Below, piece after piece: positions 26,529-35,349 of a stretch of DNA of 48,976 bases. A program made the translations under genes and the position numbers. Where the stretch lies: the NCBI RefSeq assembly GCF_001546855.1, contig NZ_KQ958195.1, forward strand, positions 1 to 48,976, written 5' to 3'. The DNA comes from Megasphaera sp. MJR8396C (lineage in GTDB: Bacteria > Bacillota > Negativicutes > Veillonellales > Megasphaeraceae). How positions within the stretch are numbered: the first letter of the stretch is position 1; the number at the start of each line of letters is the position of its first letter. Below the pieces are notes generated by a model, which worked only from the letters and a program-made list of their open reading frames with translations, did not search any database and had not been told where the DNA came from.

Positions 26529-26823
26529 ATCAATCCCACCTTAGCACTAAAAAACAACTTTTATGCGTTATAACGTACGAACTATTTTCTATATTATAAC
26601 ACTATTTCAAAAGAAGAAAAAGATATAAGACGTTAATACTTTATATATTTTAGATGGCCTTACTTATCTTTAATATTTTATAAGTGTGATCCTTAACCCC
26701 TTTCAGTAAACGCTTATACTCCGAATACCTAAGCCCGATGTCTTGGAATCAGCCATAGTTCTTGTACGCTTTCACGACCTGTATAACTTCCTTTTTTATA
26801 TCAAAGTCGGCAAAATGTCGACA
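26529..26823. promoter_or_regulatory. Upstream region of the glycyl-radical operon
   Basis: A TATAAT (minus strand, 26593-26598) is the likely -10. CGTTATAACG (26566-26575), a perfect 10-bp palindrome, lies between it and the gene and could bind a regulator. The rest of the gap to the terminator at 26824 shows no gene. Confidence 0.4.
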
Positions 26824-26875
26824 AAAAAGCCATGAACTTACAAAGATTTCTTTCTGCATAAGTTCATGGCTTTTT
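26824..26875 (-). terminator. Terminator of the mgt operon
   Basis: A perfect 17-bp stem (AAAAAGCCATGAACTTA and complement), T6 on the minus strand, 41 bases past the small membrane protein gene. Confidence 0.85.
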
Positions 26876-26915
26876 ATTTCAGTAATTACAAACTCTGAAT
26901 TGATGTTCTAATAAT

Positions 26916-27080
26916 TTATTCTTCTTTTCTGACCTTGGGTTTCATACCCCAAACGACGGCGTTCATGATGATGACAATCAGCAGTACGACCGCCATGGCG
27001 ACCCAAAATCCCATATTGATGCCGAATAAGTCGCCTCTTCCAAAGAGATCGATCCAGAGTCCTTCCCAATCCAATATCAT
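26916..27080 (-). CDS. Small single-span membrane protein after mgtA
   Basis: A 54-aa gene. GTAGGAGGTG lies 6 bases before the ATG at 27080, 12 bases after the ATPase stop. The protein has an amphipathic aromatic N-terminus (LDWEGLWIDLFGRG), one hydrophobic helix (WVAMAVVLLIVIIMNAVVW, residues 26-44) and a basic tail (KPKVRKEE). Position and topology recall small regulators or stabilisers of magnesium ATPases such as MgtR and MgtS, but no sequence similarity to those is seen. It is ahead of the operon terminator, so it should be cotranscribed. Function inferred only from context. Confidence 0.7.
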   Translation of the reverse strand: MILDWEGLWIDLFGRGDLFGINMGFWVAMAVVLLIVIIMNAVVWGMKPKVRKEE

Positions 27081-27092
27081 GATTCACACCTC

Positions 27093-29858
27093 CTACAGTA
27101 ATTCGCCATAGTGGCGGACGTATGCTTTTTTAACACTCGTTGCCAAGACCATATACAGCAGAATGCATGGAATCAGGTAGGCAAAGTAGATGGCCGGCAA
27201 AGCGACGAAGCCGAGGGCCGGTCCAATCGGCGTGAAAGGAATGACCGTCAAGACGGCAATCCCGGTCAGGGTCAGGAACATGACCGGAGCCGATGCATGG
27301 CTTTGAATAAAGGGCAGTTTCGGCGTACGGATCATGTGAATGACCAAGGTCTGGCTCCACATGGATTCGACGAACCAACCAGCCTGGAACATGGCGACAT
27401 ACTTGAACTGCATGGCGTCAAGTTCGGCTCCGCTGTAATACGTGGCCAAATCGTTGAACAATACGCCATGGGAAACAAATATCGGGCAAAATACAAAATA
27501 CATGAAGGCATAGGTTGTAAAGTCAAAGATAGAACTTGTCGGCCCAAGCCACATCATGAAGCTGCCAACGCTGGAGGCATCCCATTTTCTCGGGACGGAG
27601 ACGAATTCTTCATCGACGTTATCCCAGGGAATGGCCGTGCAGGACAAGTCATAGATCAGGTTCAGCAAAATCAGCTGCAGGCTCATCATCGGCAGGAACG
27701 GCAGCAGTGCCGACGCTGCCAGGACGGAAAACATGTTGCCAAAGTTAGACGACGCCGTCATCTTGATATACTTAATCATGTTGGCATAGGTCTTGCGGCC
27801 TTCAATGATGCCGTCATCGAGTACCATGAGATCTTTTTCCAGCAGAATAATGTCGGCCGATTCTTTAGCAACGTCGACGGCCGTGTCTACGGAAATGCCG
27901 ATATCGGCGACTTTCATCGCGGCAGCGTCATTGATGCCGTCCCCCATGTAACCGACGGTGTGGCCGTTTTCCCGCAGGACGGAGACGACACGGGATTTCT
28001 GATCCGGCGTCAGTTTGGCAAAGACATCCGTCGTTTCGGCGGCTTTGGCAAGTTCAGCATCGCTCATGCGATCGAGATCGGCGCCAAGGAGCATGTTGCG
28101 TACTTCCATCCCTACTTGTTTGCAGATGGTGCGCGTGACTTTATCATTATCGCCGGTCAGGATTTTGGTAATGACACCATGTTTTTTCAAGGCACTGATA
28201 GCGTCGGCCGTCGATTCTTTCGGCGGATCCAGGAAGGCCAAGTAGCCGATGAGCACCATGTCGCATTCATCCTTTACGCCAAAGGCGCCAACCGGTGACG
28301 GATTGCTTTTCTGGGCTACGGCAAGGACGCGGAAGCCCTTGTCATTCAGGTTACTTACGGTATCCAAAATCCGCTGGCGCAGGGCGTCTGTAAGGGGCTG
28401 TACGCTGCCGTCACAATCGGCAAAGGAGCAGATGGAGAGCATTTCTTCGACGGCACCTTTGGTGACCATCTGGGTCTTCCCACTCTTGTTCTTGACGACC
28501 GTTGTCAGCCGGCGGCGGGCAAAGTCAAAGGGAATTTCATCGACCTTGACGTAGTTTTCCGAGAGGTCGACCAGCTTCGGATCCTGGGCTTCTTCTTCTT
28601 CCGTGCGGTGAATGACGGCCAGGTCCATGAGGTTTTTGTACCCGGTCTGGAAATAACTGTTCAAATAGGCGTGGCGCAGTACCCGCGTATCTTCTTCGCC
28701 ATTAACGTTGAGATGATATTCCAGAACGACCTTGTCCTGGGTCAGGGTCCCCGTCTTGTCCGTGCAAAGAATATCGATAGCGCCGAAGTTCTGGATGGAG
28801 TTCAGATTTTTGACGATGGTCTGCTTCTGGCTCATGGAAACGGCTCCTTTAGCCAGGCAGGTCGTTACAATCATGGGCAGCATTTCCGGCGTCAGGCCGA
28901 CGGCAATGGAAATCCCGAATAAGAAGGCGTCGAGCCAGTCATTTTTGGTAAAACCGTTGATGAAGAATACCAAGGGCACCATGACGACCATAAAGCGGAT
29001 CAGGACCCAGGAAACGGCATTGACACCGCGGGTAAAACTGGTTTCTACGGCTTCGCCGGCAAGGGCCGAGGCCATGGAACCGAACAGCGTCTGGTCGCCG
29101 GTGCTGATGACCACCGCCGTGGCACTCCCGGAAACGACGTTACTGCCCATAAAGGCAATATTCGTATATTCTGTGACCGACTCTTTCTGGGCACTGACAT
29201 TGCCCGTCTTTTCGATGGGTTCACTTTCGCCGGTCAGACTGGACTGGCTGACAAACAAGTCCTTGGCCGCCATCATGCGGACGTCGGCCGGAATCATATC
29301 GCCTGCCGATAAGTGAACGATATCGCCGACAACCAGTTCGTCCAAGGGAATTTCGACTCTTTCCTGTCCGTCACGGGTAACGGTGCAGGTCGTCGTAATC
29401 ATGGCCAATAGTTTTTCCGCTGCATTCCCACTTCTCGATTCCTGGATAAAACGAAGGGTCCCGGAAATGAGAACCATGACGACGATGACGATGACCGTGA
29501 CCGGGTTAAAATCATCGGGCGTGCTTCCCCACATCGAAAAAATAGGGAAAACGATATCGGTCATCGTAGACACGATGGCCAGGAAAAAGAGAATGGCCGT
29601 AAAGGGATTAATAAAGGCTTCGGCCAGCCGTTTGGCCAGGGATTTCTGTTTTTCACGGGTGACTTTATTGGAGCCGTACTTATCCCGGTTTACCGATACC
29701 GTTTCTTCGTCCAGCCCGTGAAGGCTCGCATGCAGGCTCTTCAAAAGATCCTCGATGGGATTGGTAGCGGCATGTTCGATGCGCTGATTCAATTTTTCAC
29801 GGAGCGCCGTCTGCTGAGCAGTCAGACGAACGCTCTTGTTCGTTCCTTTTTTGTTCAT
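27093..29858 (-). CDS. mgtA: Magnesium-transporting P-type ATPase (P3B)
   Basis: A 921-aa P-type ATPase of the MgtA/MgtB group, importing Mg2+ across the membrane. TGES (residues 209-212) is the dephosphorylation loop, DKTGTLT carries the phosphorylated D367, and GDGINDAAA is the hinge. [11 protein letters not shown] in helix 4 and the ten-helix layout with the MgtA-type C-terminus support magnesium. GAGGAGG precedes the ATG. It follows a DUF3784-like gene and precedes a 54-aa membrane protein. Confidence 0.88.
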   Translation of the reverse strand: MNKKGTNKSVRLTAQQTALREKLNQRIEHAATNPIEDLLKSLHASLHGLDEETVSVNRDKYGSNKVTREKQKSLAKRLAEAFINPFTAILFFLAIVSTMTDIVFPIFSMWGSTPDDFNPVTVIVIVVMVLISGTLRFIQESRSGNAAEKLLAMITTTCTVTRDGQERVEIPLDELVVGDIVHLSAGDMIPADVRMMAAKDLFVSQSSLTGESEPIEKTGNVSAQKESVTEYTNIAFMGSNVVSGSATAVVISTGDQTLFGSMASALAGEAVETSFTRGVNAVSWVLIRFMVVMVPLVFFINGFTKNDWLDAFLFGISIAVGLTPEMLPMIVTTCLAKGAVSMSQKQTIVKNLNSIQNFGAIDILCTDKTGTLTQDKVVLEYHLNVNGEEDTRVLRHAYLNSYFQTGYKNLMDLAVIHRTEEEEAQDPKLVDLSENYVKVDEIPFDFARRRLTTVVKNKSGKTQMVTKGAVEEMLSICSFADCDGSVQPLTDALRQRILDTVSNLNDKGFRVLAVAQKSNPSPVGAFGVKDECDMVLIGYLAFLDPPKESTADAISALKKHGVITKILTGDNDKVTRTICKQVGMEVRNMLLGADLDRMSDAELAKAAETTDVFAKLTPDQKSRVVSVLRENGHTVGYMGDGINDAAAMKVADIGISVDTAVDVAKESADIILLEKDLMVLDDGIIEGRKTYANMIKYIKMTASSNFGNMFSVLAASALLPFLPMMSLQLILLNLIYDLSCTAIPWDNVDEEFVSVPRKWDASSVGSFMMWLGPTSSIFDFTTYAFMYFVFCPIFVSHGVLFNDLATYYSGAELDAMQFKYVAMFQAGWFVESMWSQTLVIHMIRTPKLPFIQSHASAPVMFLTLTGIAVLTVIPFTPIGPALGFVALPAIYFAYLIPCILLYMVLATSVKKAYVRHYGELL

Positions 29859-29880
29859 GGCTCTCGCCTCCTCTTCTCAC

Positions 29881-30189
29881 TTATTTTTGGTACCGACGGC
29901 TTTTTTCAATATATAACAGATCCAAGGCCGCCACCACAAACCATGCAATCATCGTAAGGGTAAACAAGGTGCTGGTAAAACCAATCCACACCCCTTTGGC
30001 AAGGAAAATAAGTCCACTTAAGGTAATGATGGCCCCGACATTATGGCAAAGGGGCACGATATCGATGCTTTCTTTTTCCTCTTCCGGCATGTTTTTCCAG
30101 TTTGACAGGTGAATATGTAGCTTGCCACAGGCAAATAGAAAGCCGGCGACCGTGAAGACGATACCCAAAACGATACTTGTGAACTGCAT
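29881..30189 (-). CDS. DUF3784-like small membrane protein
   Basis: A 102-aa protein with three hydrophobic helices (VLGIVFTVAGFLFACG, AIITLSGLIFLAKG, LFTLTMIAWFVVAALDLLY). The segment WKNMPEEEKESIDIVPLC between the first two resembles the DUF3784 signature. Function unknown. AAAGGAG supports ATG 30189. It is the first gene of the mgtA transcript, 22 bases ahead of the ATPase, so an accessory role in magnesium transport is possible. Confidence 0.6.
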   Translation of the reverse strand: MQFTSIVLGIVFTVAGFLFACGKLHIHLSNWKNMPEEEKESIDIVPLCHNVGAIITLSGLIFLAKGVWIGFTSTLFTLTMIAWFVVAALDLLYIEKSRRYQK

Positions 30190-30337
30190 GGCTTTTCTCC
30201 TTTCGTCGATAAAATCACTCAAGTTAATGGCAGCGGCCAATCGATCATGAATTCAGATACAGAAGAAGAGACAAAACGGAGACCTCACGTTTGATACATT
30301 CACTACAAAAATACCAACAAGAGCTCTCCGCAGGTCC
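30190..30337 (-). promoter_or_regulatory. Structured 5' leader of the mgtA operon
   Basis: The leader is about 140 bases. Its first bases CGGAGAGCTC (30321-30330) pair with GAGGTCTCCG (30277-30286), nine base pairs with one mismatch, closing a 34-base loop. GTGAGGTCTCC slightly recalls the magnesium M-box, but the rest of that riboswitch is missing. A metal-sensing role is speculative. Confidence 0.4.
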
Positions 30338-30373
30338 ATTCTATCATATCCCAAAGGGCTTTAAAAGCCCTTT
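30338..30373 (-). promoter_or_regulatory. mgtA promoter with 21-bp operator palindrome
   Basis: The -10 is TAGAAT (30338-30343) and the -35 is weak (30361-30366). A perfect palindrome AAAGGGCTTT-A-AAAGCCCTTT (30353-30373) covers the -35 and spacer. It is not followed by a T-run, so it fits a protein-binding operator better than a terminator. Confidence 0.55.
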
Positions 30374-30478
30374 ACACGATGAATCTTCCTGCCTTCGGCC
30401 TTATTTAGGATACAAAAAAAGCAGGGAGAATCACATGGACAAACCCTTGCGATTTCCTTGCGATTTGGCAAGAATTAA

Positions 30479-30500
30479 GGCGAGCCGTCATGGGCCCGCC
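30479..30500 (-). terminator. Weak terminator after the winged-helix gene
   Basis: GGCGGGCC pairs with GGCTCGCC around a 6-nt loop, 5 bases after the stop. The tract that follows is TTAATTCTT, so termination is probably partial. Confidence 0.5.
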
Positions 30501-30504
30501 TCGG

Positions 30505-31008
30505 TTATAGTTCATCATTAAATTTATAGCCAATCCCCCAGATAGTCAGGATGTATTTCGGTTCGTCCGGATCGGGCTCGATTTTCTTTCGCAGCTTTCG
30601 GATAAAGGCCATGATATTGCTGTTGTCCAGCAAATAATTTTCCGACCACACGGCCTTATAAATCTGTTCTTTCGTAAATACCTGTCCCCTGTTTTCTGCC
30701 AGGAAATATAAGATGTCGAACTCCTTGGGCGTCAGGGAAATTTCTTCGCCAAGCCTTGCCACCTTTCGGCTTTTCGCATTGATGGTCAGCTCCCCAATGC
30801 GGATTTCATCCGTCACGGCGGCCATAACCCGGTCTGCGTTTTTTTCGGTACTGAGCATCAAGGAGGTGATCGTGCCGTTTCGCAGGTCATAGATGCCGGA
30901 CAGCAATTCTTTGGCGCCGTCACTCTTGGGCGAATCTTTTATCAATTTTTCCATGAGCCACTCCTGAAGGACGGCATCCATGTAAATAAAGTCAATGTCT
31001 TTTTTCAC
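30505..31008 (-). CDS. Winged-helix regulator without receiver domain
   Basis: A 167-aa protein. The C-terminal about 100 residues are a complete OmpR/PhoB winged helix (ISLTPKEFDILYFLAENRGQ, then IMAFIRKLRKKIEPD and IWGIGYKF). The N-terminal about 65 residues are not a phosphorylation receiver: no DD/D/K pattern is seen. It therefore cannot be a classical response regulator and may sense something directly or by protein contact. GTG at 31008 is the likely start, with AAAGGAGG 7 bases upstream. It follows the second ATPase by 14 bases and may control the transport block. Confidence 0.75.
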   Translation of the reverse strand: MKKDIDFIYMDAVLQEWLMEKLIKDSPKSDGAKELLSGIYDLRNGTITSLMLSTEKNADRVMAAVTDEIRIGELTINAKSRKVARLGEEISLTPKEFDILYFLAENRGQVFTKEQIYKAVWSENYLLDNSNIMAFIRKLRKKIEPDPDEPKYILTIWGIGYKFNDEL

Positions 31009-31022
31009 GATGCAGCCTCCTT

Positions 31023-33686
31023 TCAAATGAGCTCATGATATTTCTTCTGATAAAAGGTTTTGACGACCGTAGTCAGGAGCATATACAAGAGGACGACGAC
31101 GAATAGGAATAGGAAGTACCACAGCGGCAAACGGGTAAGCCCGAAAATGCCGGCGGCCGGCGTGAAGGTGATGACCGTAAAAAGAACGATGCCTAACAGG
31201 GTGACGGTCATGACCGGAACTGAGGGACTGCTCTGGATAAAGGGTATCTTTCGGGTCCGCAGAAAATGGAGGATCAATACCTGGGTCCACATGGATTCCA
31301 GGAACCATCCGGTCTGAAACAGGGCCACATATTTCCCCTTCATGACCGGGTCGGTAAGGTTCAGATACGTCGCTCCCCCGAAGAAAGCCGGGCACAACAC
31401 ATAGTATAAGAACAGGAAGGTCGCGATGTCAAACAGGGAGCTGATGGGTCCAAAAGAAAGCATGAACCGCCCCAGTGTCTTCCCGGACCAATCCCGGGGA
31501 GCCAGGGTTTCTTCCTCATCCAGCTTATCCCAGGGCAACACGATACATAAGCTGTCATAGAGCAGATTCAGCAATAAAATCTGCAGGGCCGTCATCGGTA
31601 AAAACGGGAGAAAGGCGCTGGCACAGACGATGGAAAAGATATTGCCAAAATTCGAGCTGGCCGTAATCTTAATGTATTTGAGCATGTTGGTAAAGGTCTT
31701 CCGGCCTTCCAGGATGCCCTGTTCCAAGACGCCGAGATCCTTTTGCAGCAAGACCACATCGGCCGCATCTTTGGCGGCGTCGACGGCCGTATCGACCGAT
31801 ATGCCGACATTGGCCTCGCACAGGGCCGGGATGTCATTGATGCCATCGCCTAAAAATCCGACCGTATGGCCATTTTGCCTCATGGCGGAAACGAGGCGGG
31901 CTTTTTGCCCCGGAGTCAGAGCGGCAAAGACATTCGTCGTTTCAACGGCCTCGCGAAGAGTGCTGTCACTCATGGCATCTATGTCGGTGCCGGTCAGCAT
32001 CTTTTCAGGGACGATGCCGACTCTGCGGCAGATAGAAACGGCCACTTTAGCCTGATCTCCCGTCAAGACCTTGGGAGCTACCTTCAGTTTCCGCAGGGCC
32101 GCTACCGACGTCTTTGCCGTTTTCTTCGGGGCATCAAAAAAGGCCAGATAGCCCATCAGAATCATGTCGTCCTCATCGGAACGAAGAATCTGCGATTTTC
32201 CCGCCATCGGTTTTCGGGCCACGGCAATGACCTTCATCCCATCTTCGAGCATCTCGTCTACGACGGAGGAGACGCTTTTCAAGCTGTCTGTTTCGATGGG
32301 CAGGATATCCTGCTTGAACGCTACCTGACGGCACCGGGACACGACCTGGGTGATATCGCCCTTTACAATGAGCTGACTCTCCCCGTTTTGATCGGTGACC
32401 AACGTGCTAATGAACTTACGGGCGTAGTCAAAGGGAATTTCATCTTGTTTCTGATACCGGGTACGCAGTTCGGCAAAATGCCGTTCCCGCCCCGGCATGG
32501 ACTGGCACGCCAAGATGGCGTTATCAATGGGATTGCCGACGCCGGCATGATGGACGCTGTTCAAAAAAGCCAGGTCCAGGACCGTCTCGCTTTCATTGCC
32601 CAGGACATCCATATAATATTCCAAGAGGATACTCTCATTGGTAAGGGTCCCCGTCTTATCCATACAGAGGACGTCCATGCTGCCAAAGCCCTGCATGGCA
32701 TTGATGTCTTTGATGATCGTCTGCTTGCGGCTCATGCTGATGCTGCCCTTAGCCAGGCAGGCGGCCATCACCATGGGCAGCATTTCCGGCATCAAACCGA
32801 CTGCGACCGACAAGGCAAAAGCCAGGGATTCCAACCATCGGCCGCCGGTCACCCACAGCAGGATAAAGACAATCGGCACCAGTACCGCCGTAAAGCGCAG
32901 CAGCACCCAGGCAATGGAATTGGCCCCTTGGTGAAAGGACTGCTTATCATCCGCATCTTCTTTGGCAAAACTGCCATAAACAGTATCCTTACCGACGGCC
33001 AGTACAAGGCCTTCCCCCTTACCGCTGATGACGGTCGTTGCCATAAAGGCCAGATTTTCCAGCTGAACCGTTGATTCTGGACGGTCCGAGGACAGGACGC
33101 CGCAGGTTTTCTCCCGAATGGCGCTTTCTCCCGTAATCGACGCCTGAGACACAAAGAGGTCATGAGCCGCCGTCAGCCGGATATCGGCCGGAACACGATC
33201 CCCGGCCGAGAGCAGCACAATGTCTCCGACGACCAGTTCTTCTGCCGGAATCTCTTTTAACTTCCCATCCCGCCTTACCGTGATACTCTCATGAATCAAC
33301 CGGTTCAACTGTTGGGCGGCATTTTTAGCGCGTACCTCCTGAATCAACCGGATGATGCCGCTGATCAGAATCATAGAAAAAATAATAACGGCCGTCGTCT
33401 CATTGCGCGTAAAATTCGAGGCCAGGACAACATCCGTCACCAGCGAAATGACGCCCAGAACAAAGAGTATCACCGTGAAGGGATTGATAAAAGCCCGACG
33501 CAGACAGCGTATCAGCGTATCCCTCTTTCGCTGTTCAAAAAAATTGGCGCCGTACGTTTCCCGCATCGCATCGACACGATGAACATCGAGCCCTTCCGGC
33601 GACGTCCCTAACTCCTTATATATCTCTTCTATCTCCTGATAGGCGTATTTTTTGATACCGCCATCCGTCAAATGCCCCTCGGCCAT
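31023..33686 (-). CDS. Second magnesium-type P3B ATPase
   Basis: An 887-aa P-type ATPase, paralogous to the one at 27093-29858. TGES (185-188), DKTGTLT with D343 and GDGINDIPA are intact; GLMPEMLPMVM matches the MgtA/MgtB helix 4. N-terminus and linker differ clearly from the first copy, so it is an old duplication, similar in spirit to MgtA plus MgtB in enteric bacteria. Likely role is Mg2+ uptake under a different condition. It is cotranscribed with the winged-helix gene. GAAAGGATGG precedes the ATG. Confidence 0.85.
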   Translation of the reverse strand: MAEGHLTDGGIKKYAYQEIEEIYKELGTSPEGLDVHRVDAMRETYGANFFEQRKRDTLIRCLRRAFINPFTVILFVLGVISLVTDVVLASNFTRNETTAVIIFSMILISGIIRLIQEVRAKNAAQQLNRLIHESITVRRDGKLKEIPAEELVVGDIVLLSAGDRVPADIRLTAAHDLFVSQASITGESAIREKTCGVLSSDRPESTVQLENLAFMATTVISGKGEGLVLAVGKDTVYGSFAKEDADDKQSFHQGANSIAWVLLRFTAVLVPIVFILLWVTGGRWLESLAFALSVAVGLMPEMLPMVMAACLAKGSISMSRKQTIIKDINAMQGFGSMDVLCMDKTGTLTNESILLEYYMDVLGNESETVLDLAFLNSVHHAGVGNPIDNAILACQSMPGRERHFAELRTRYQKQDEIPFDYARKFISTLVTDQNGESQLIVKGDITQVVSRCRQVAFKQDILPIETDSLKSVSSVVDEMLEDGMKVIAVARKPMAGKSQILRSDEDDMILMGYLAFFDAPKKTAKTSVAALRKLKVAPKVLTGDQAKVAVSICRRVGIVPEKMLTGTDIDAMSDSTLREAVETTNVFAALTPGQKARLVSAMRQNGHTVGFLGDGINDIPALCEANVGISVDTAVDAAKDAADVVLLQKDLGVLEQGILEGRKTFTNMLKYIKITASSNFGNIFSIVCASAFLPFLPMTALQILLLNLLYDSLCIVLPWDKLDEEETLAPRDWSGKTLGRFMLSFGPISSLFDIATFLFLYYVLCPAFFGGATYLNLTDPVMKGKYVALFQTGWFLESMWTQVLILHFLRTRKIPFIQSSPSVPVMTVTLLGIVLFTVITFTPAAGIFGLTRLPLWYFLFLFVVVLLYMLLTTVVKTFYQKKYHELI

Positions 33687-33720
33687 AGCCTATCGCCATC
33701 CTTTCACCCTAAAGTATCCC

Positions 33721-33765
33721 AGACGAAATCCGCATCATCCGTCTCGGTGTCTAAGTACCATTCTA
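33721..33765 (-). promoter_or_regulatory. Promoter and leader hairpin of the second ATPase
   Basis: TAGAAT (33760-33765) is the likely -10 and shares TAGAATGG with the mgtA promoter. An AGACG/CGTCT stem (33721-33744) follows in the leader. Confidence 0.4.
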
Positions 33766-33794
33766 CCGCATGGAAAAGAAACTGGAAAGAGCCT

Positions 33795-33841
33795 AAAAAG
33801 ACCTCCCAACGTCAGATTAGTAAGTCCAACGTCAAGAGGTC
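33795..33841 (-). terminator. Terminator after the Phd-like gene
   Basis: GACCTC and GAGGTC flank two direct copies of TGACGTTGG on the minus strand, followed by T5. It would end the transcript of the Phd-like gene and perhaps the three-gene operon upstream. Confidence 0.6.
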
Positions 33842-33892
33842 GATTCAAGCTCCAAAATACATACCCCAGCAGGGGCAGATATATTCTCTTTT

Positions 33893-34150
33893 TTATACAT
33901 CCGAAATATCCGCTAAGGAAGAGAACGGTATCCCTCTCTCTTTTTCAGCACGGTGTAACTTTTCTGCCATTCCCGGAACGCCGTATACATGCAAAGTTTC
34001 CAGTAAAGAATTATAATCGGCCAAGCCTAAAATAACGACGTCATCAGTGGAATCCTGACCAACAGCCATAACCGGAATGCTCCTTTCATTGACTTCCTTG
34101 GCAATCTTAAAGAAGTCCTTTCTTGCGTCCTTGTGGCTAATAATTTTCAT
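33893..34150 (-). CDS. Phd/YefM-type antitoxin-like protein
   Basis: An 85-aa protein with the Phd/YefM N-terminal DNA-binding fold (ISHKDARKDFFKIAKEVNE, then VMAVGQDSTDDVVILGLADYNSLLETL). These are antitoxins that also repress their own operon. No toxin (Doc, YoeB, RelE) lies on either side, so it is orphaned or serves as an inhibitor or regulator for the neighbouring operon. GAGGTGAT precedes the ATG. It lies 107 bases after the DUF6339-like gene. Confidence 0.7.
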   Translation of the reverse strand: MKIISHKDARKDFFKIAKEVNERSIPVMAVGQDSTDDVVILGLADYNSLLETLHVYGVPGMAEKLHRAEKERGIPFSSLADISDV

Positions 34151-34257
34151 CCGATCACCTCAATGATTACATATCATCTATATACAAGCCTAATAAAGGA
34201 GGCTCTATTTATAGGATAACGTGACCTTCATTAGCCCTATCAATATCTGCGTACTAT

Positions 34258-35349
34258 TTATATTCTAGCTGTAGTTGCCGTGCACTTAGATTTTTCTATA
34301 GTTGCAATATCGTATGTCCTGCCTTTAAAATCAACAGTATCATTTTTCGTCTTATTCAATATCAATTCACCTAAAATCGATAGTTTTCCTTTATGGTATC
34401 TCATATAGACGATTTGAGAATCTTCTCTATCTTTAGATATAATAGTGACTACATCACCGATGTTTATTCTGTCTGTATTATTTTCTAATTCAGTATTTTC
34501 TAATTTAGTGTCTTCTTCCGAAGTTTCTTCATATTCGTTTTCATCTTCAGATACATCGTCACCGGAAATAAGCGTATCGTGTCTGCCCTCCATAATGGAT
34601 GTAATATTATCTATCATGATATCTCTGATTTCTTCAGATGATAAGCAATCCAGTATCAGTCCGCCGCCTATAGCATTAAGTTTTTGCATGGTTGGGCGTA
34701 ATTGATTTTTTACATTGATCTTTTTATTTCGACTATTGAAATACTCAAAACATTCAACAATCCCATTTAATATGGTTGGATTAGAAGAAAAAGTGTAATT
34801 ATGAAAAATTTCATTTACTTTAGAGTTAAAATCATTACTCCCAATAGTATCTAGCATTTCAAAGTTGTTTTTATTGGAGTCATATAGTAATTTGCCAATC
34901 CACCAGCATTTAGCAAAAGTATTACGGAAATAGCCGTTTTTACCATTACCTGTAAAGAAAAAGCGGCTTTTGATTTCACTGACTCCATCCCTTTGACTAG
35001 GTATCGTTATTCCAGTGGCATATCCCCACCGCTCACGCATATAGTTATAAAAGGTTTTATGCGTCAGGGCTGCCCAAAAGCGTTCATCACTTGCCTGGGA
35101 TGGGGAAAGAAAACTAAGGTTTTTATAAATGACTTTACAATTTTTTAAATCGATTTTCCCTTTTTCCATCCCTGCATACAAATTGGCTAATTGAAACTCG
35201 GGAATCTCCATAAAAAAATTATAAGGGTTTTCTTGAAATTGCTTTTCTACCCAGGAACCATCTTTTTCCGTATAATACAACATATAGACATTCGGGAGCC
35301 GTTGCTTCAGTTCCATTAACATATCTTTCTTCATAATGTACAATTTCAA
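34258..35349 (-). CDS. DUF6339-like protein with Gre-type C-terminus
   Basis: A 363-aa protein. Residues about 85-250 look like DUF6339 (ERFWAALTHKTFYNYMRERW), an assignment from memory. An acidic linker (264-292) follows, then a domain (about 293-354) similar to the GreA/GreB C-terminal fold (INIGDVVTIISK, ELILNKTKNDTVDFKGRTYD), which in Gre factors contacts RNA polymerase. The start is TTG 35349, overlapping the previous stop, with GGAGG 9 bases upstream; an ATG 15 bases later is an alternative. It is the last gene of a three-gene operon. Confidence 0.6.
   Translation of the reverse strand: MKLYIMKKDMLMELKQRLPNVYMLYYTEKDGSWVEKQFQENPYNFFMEIPEFQLANLYAGMEKGKIDLKNCKVIYKNLSFLSPSQASDERFWAALTHKTFYNYMRERWGYATGITIPSQRDGVSEIKSRFFFTGNGKNGYFRNTFAKCWWIGKLLYDSNKNNFEMLDTIGSNDFNSKVNEIFHNYTFSSNPTILNGIVECFEYFNSRNKKINVKNQLRPTMQKLNAIGGGLILDCLSSEEIRDIMIDNITSIMEGRHDTLISGDDVSEDENEYEETSEEDTKLENTELENNTDRINIGDVVTIISKDREDSQIVYMRYHKGKLSILGELILNKTKNDTVDFKGRTYDIATIEKSKCTATTARI

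Noticed and set aside
30190-30337. M-box magnesium riboswitch in the mgtA leader
   Set aside because: Only a GTGAGGTCTCC-like fragment resembles it; the leader is too short and other conserved M-box segments are missing.
30353-30373. Palindrome read as a terminator of the winged-helix gene
   Set aside because: No T-run follows in either direction and a better-placed hairpin exists at 30479-30500.
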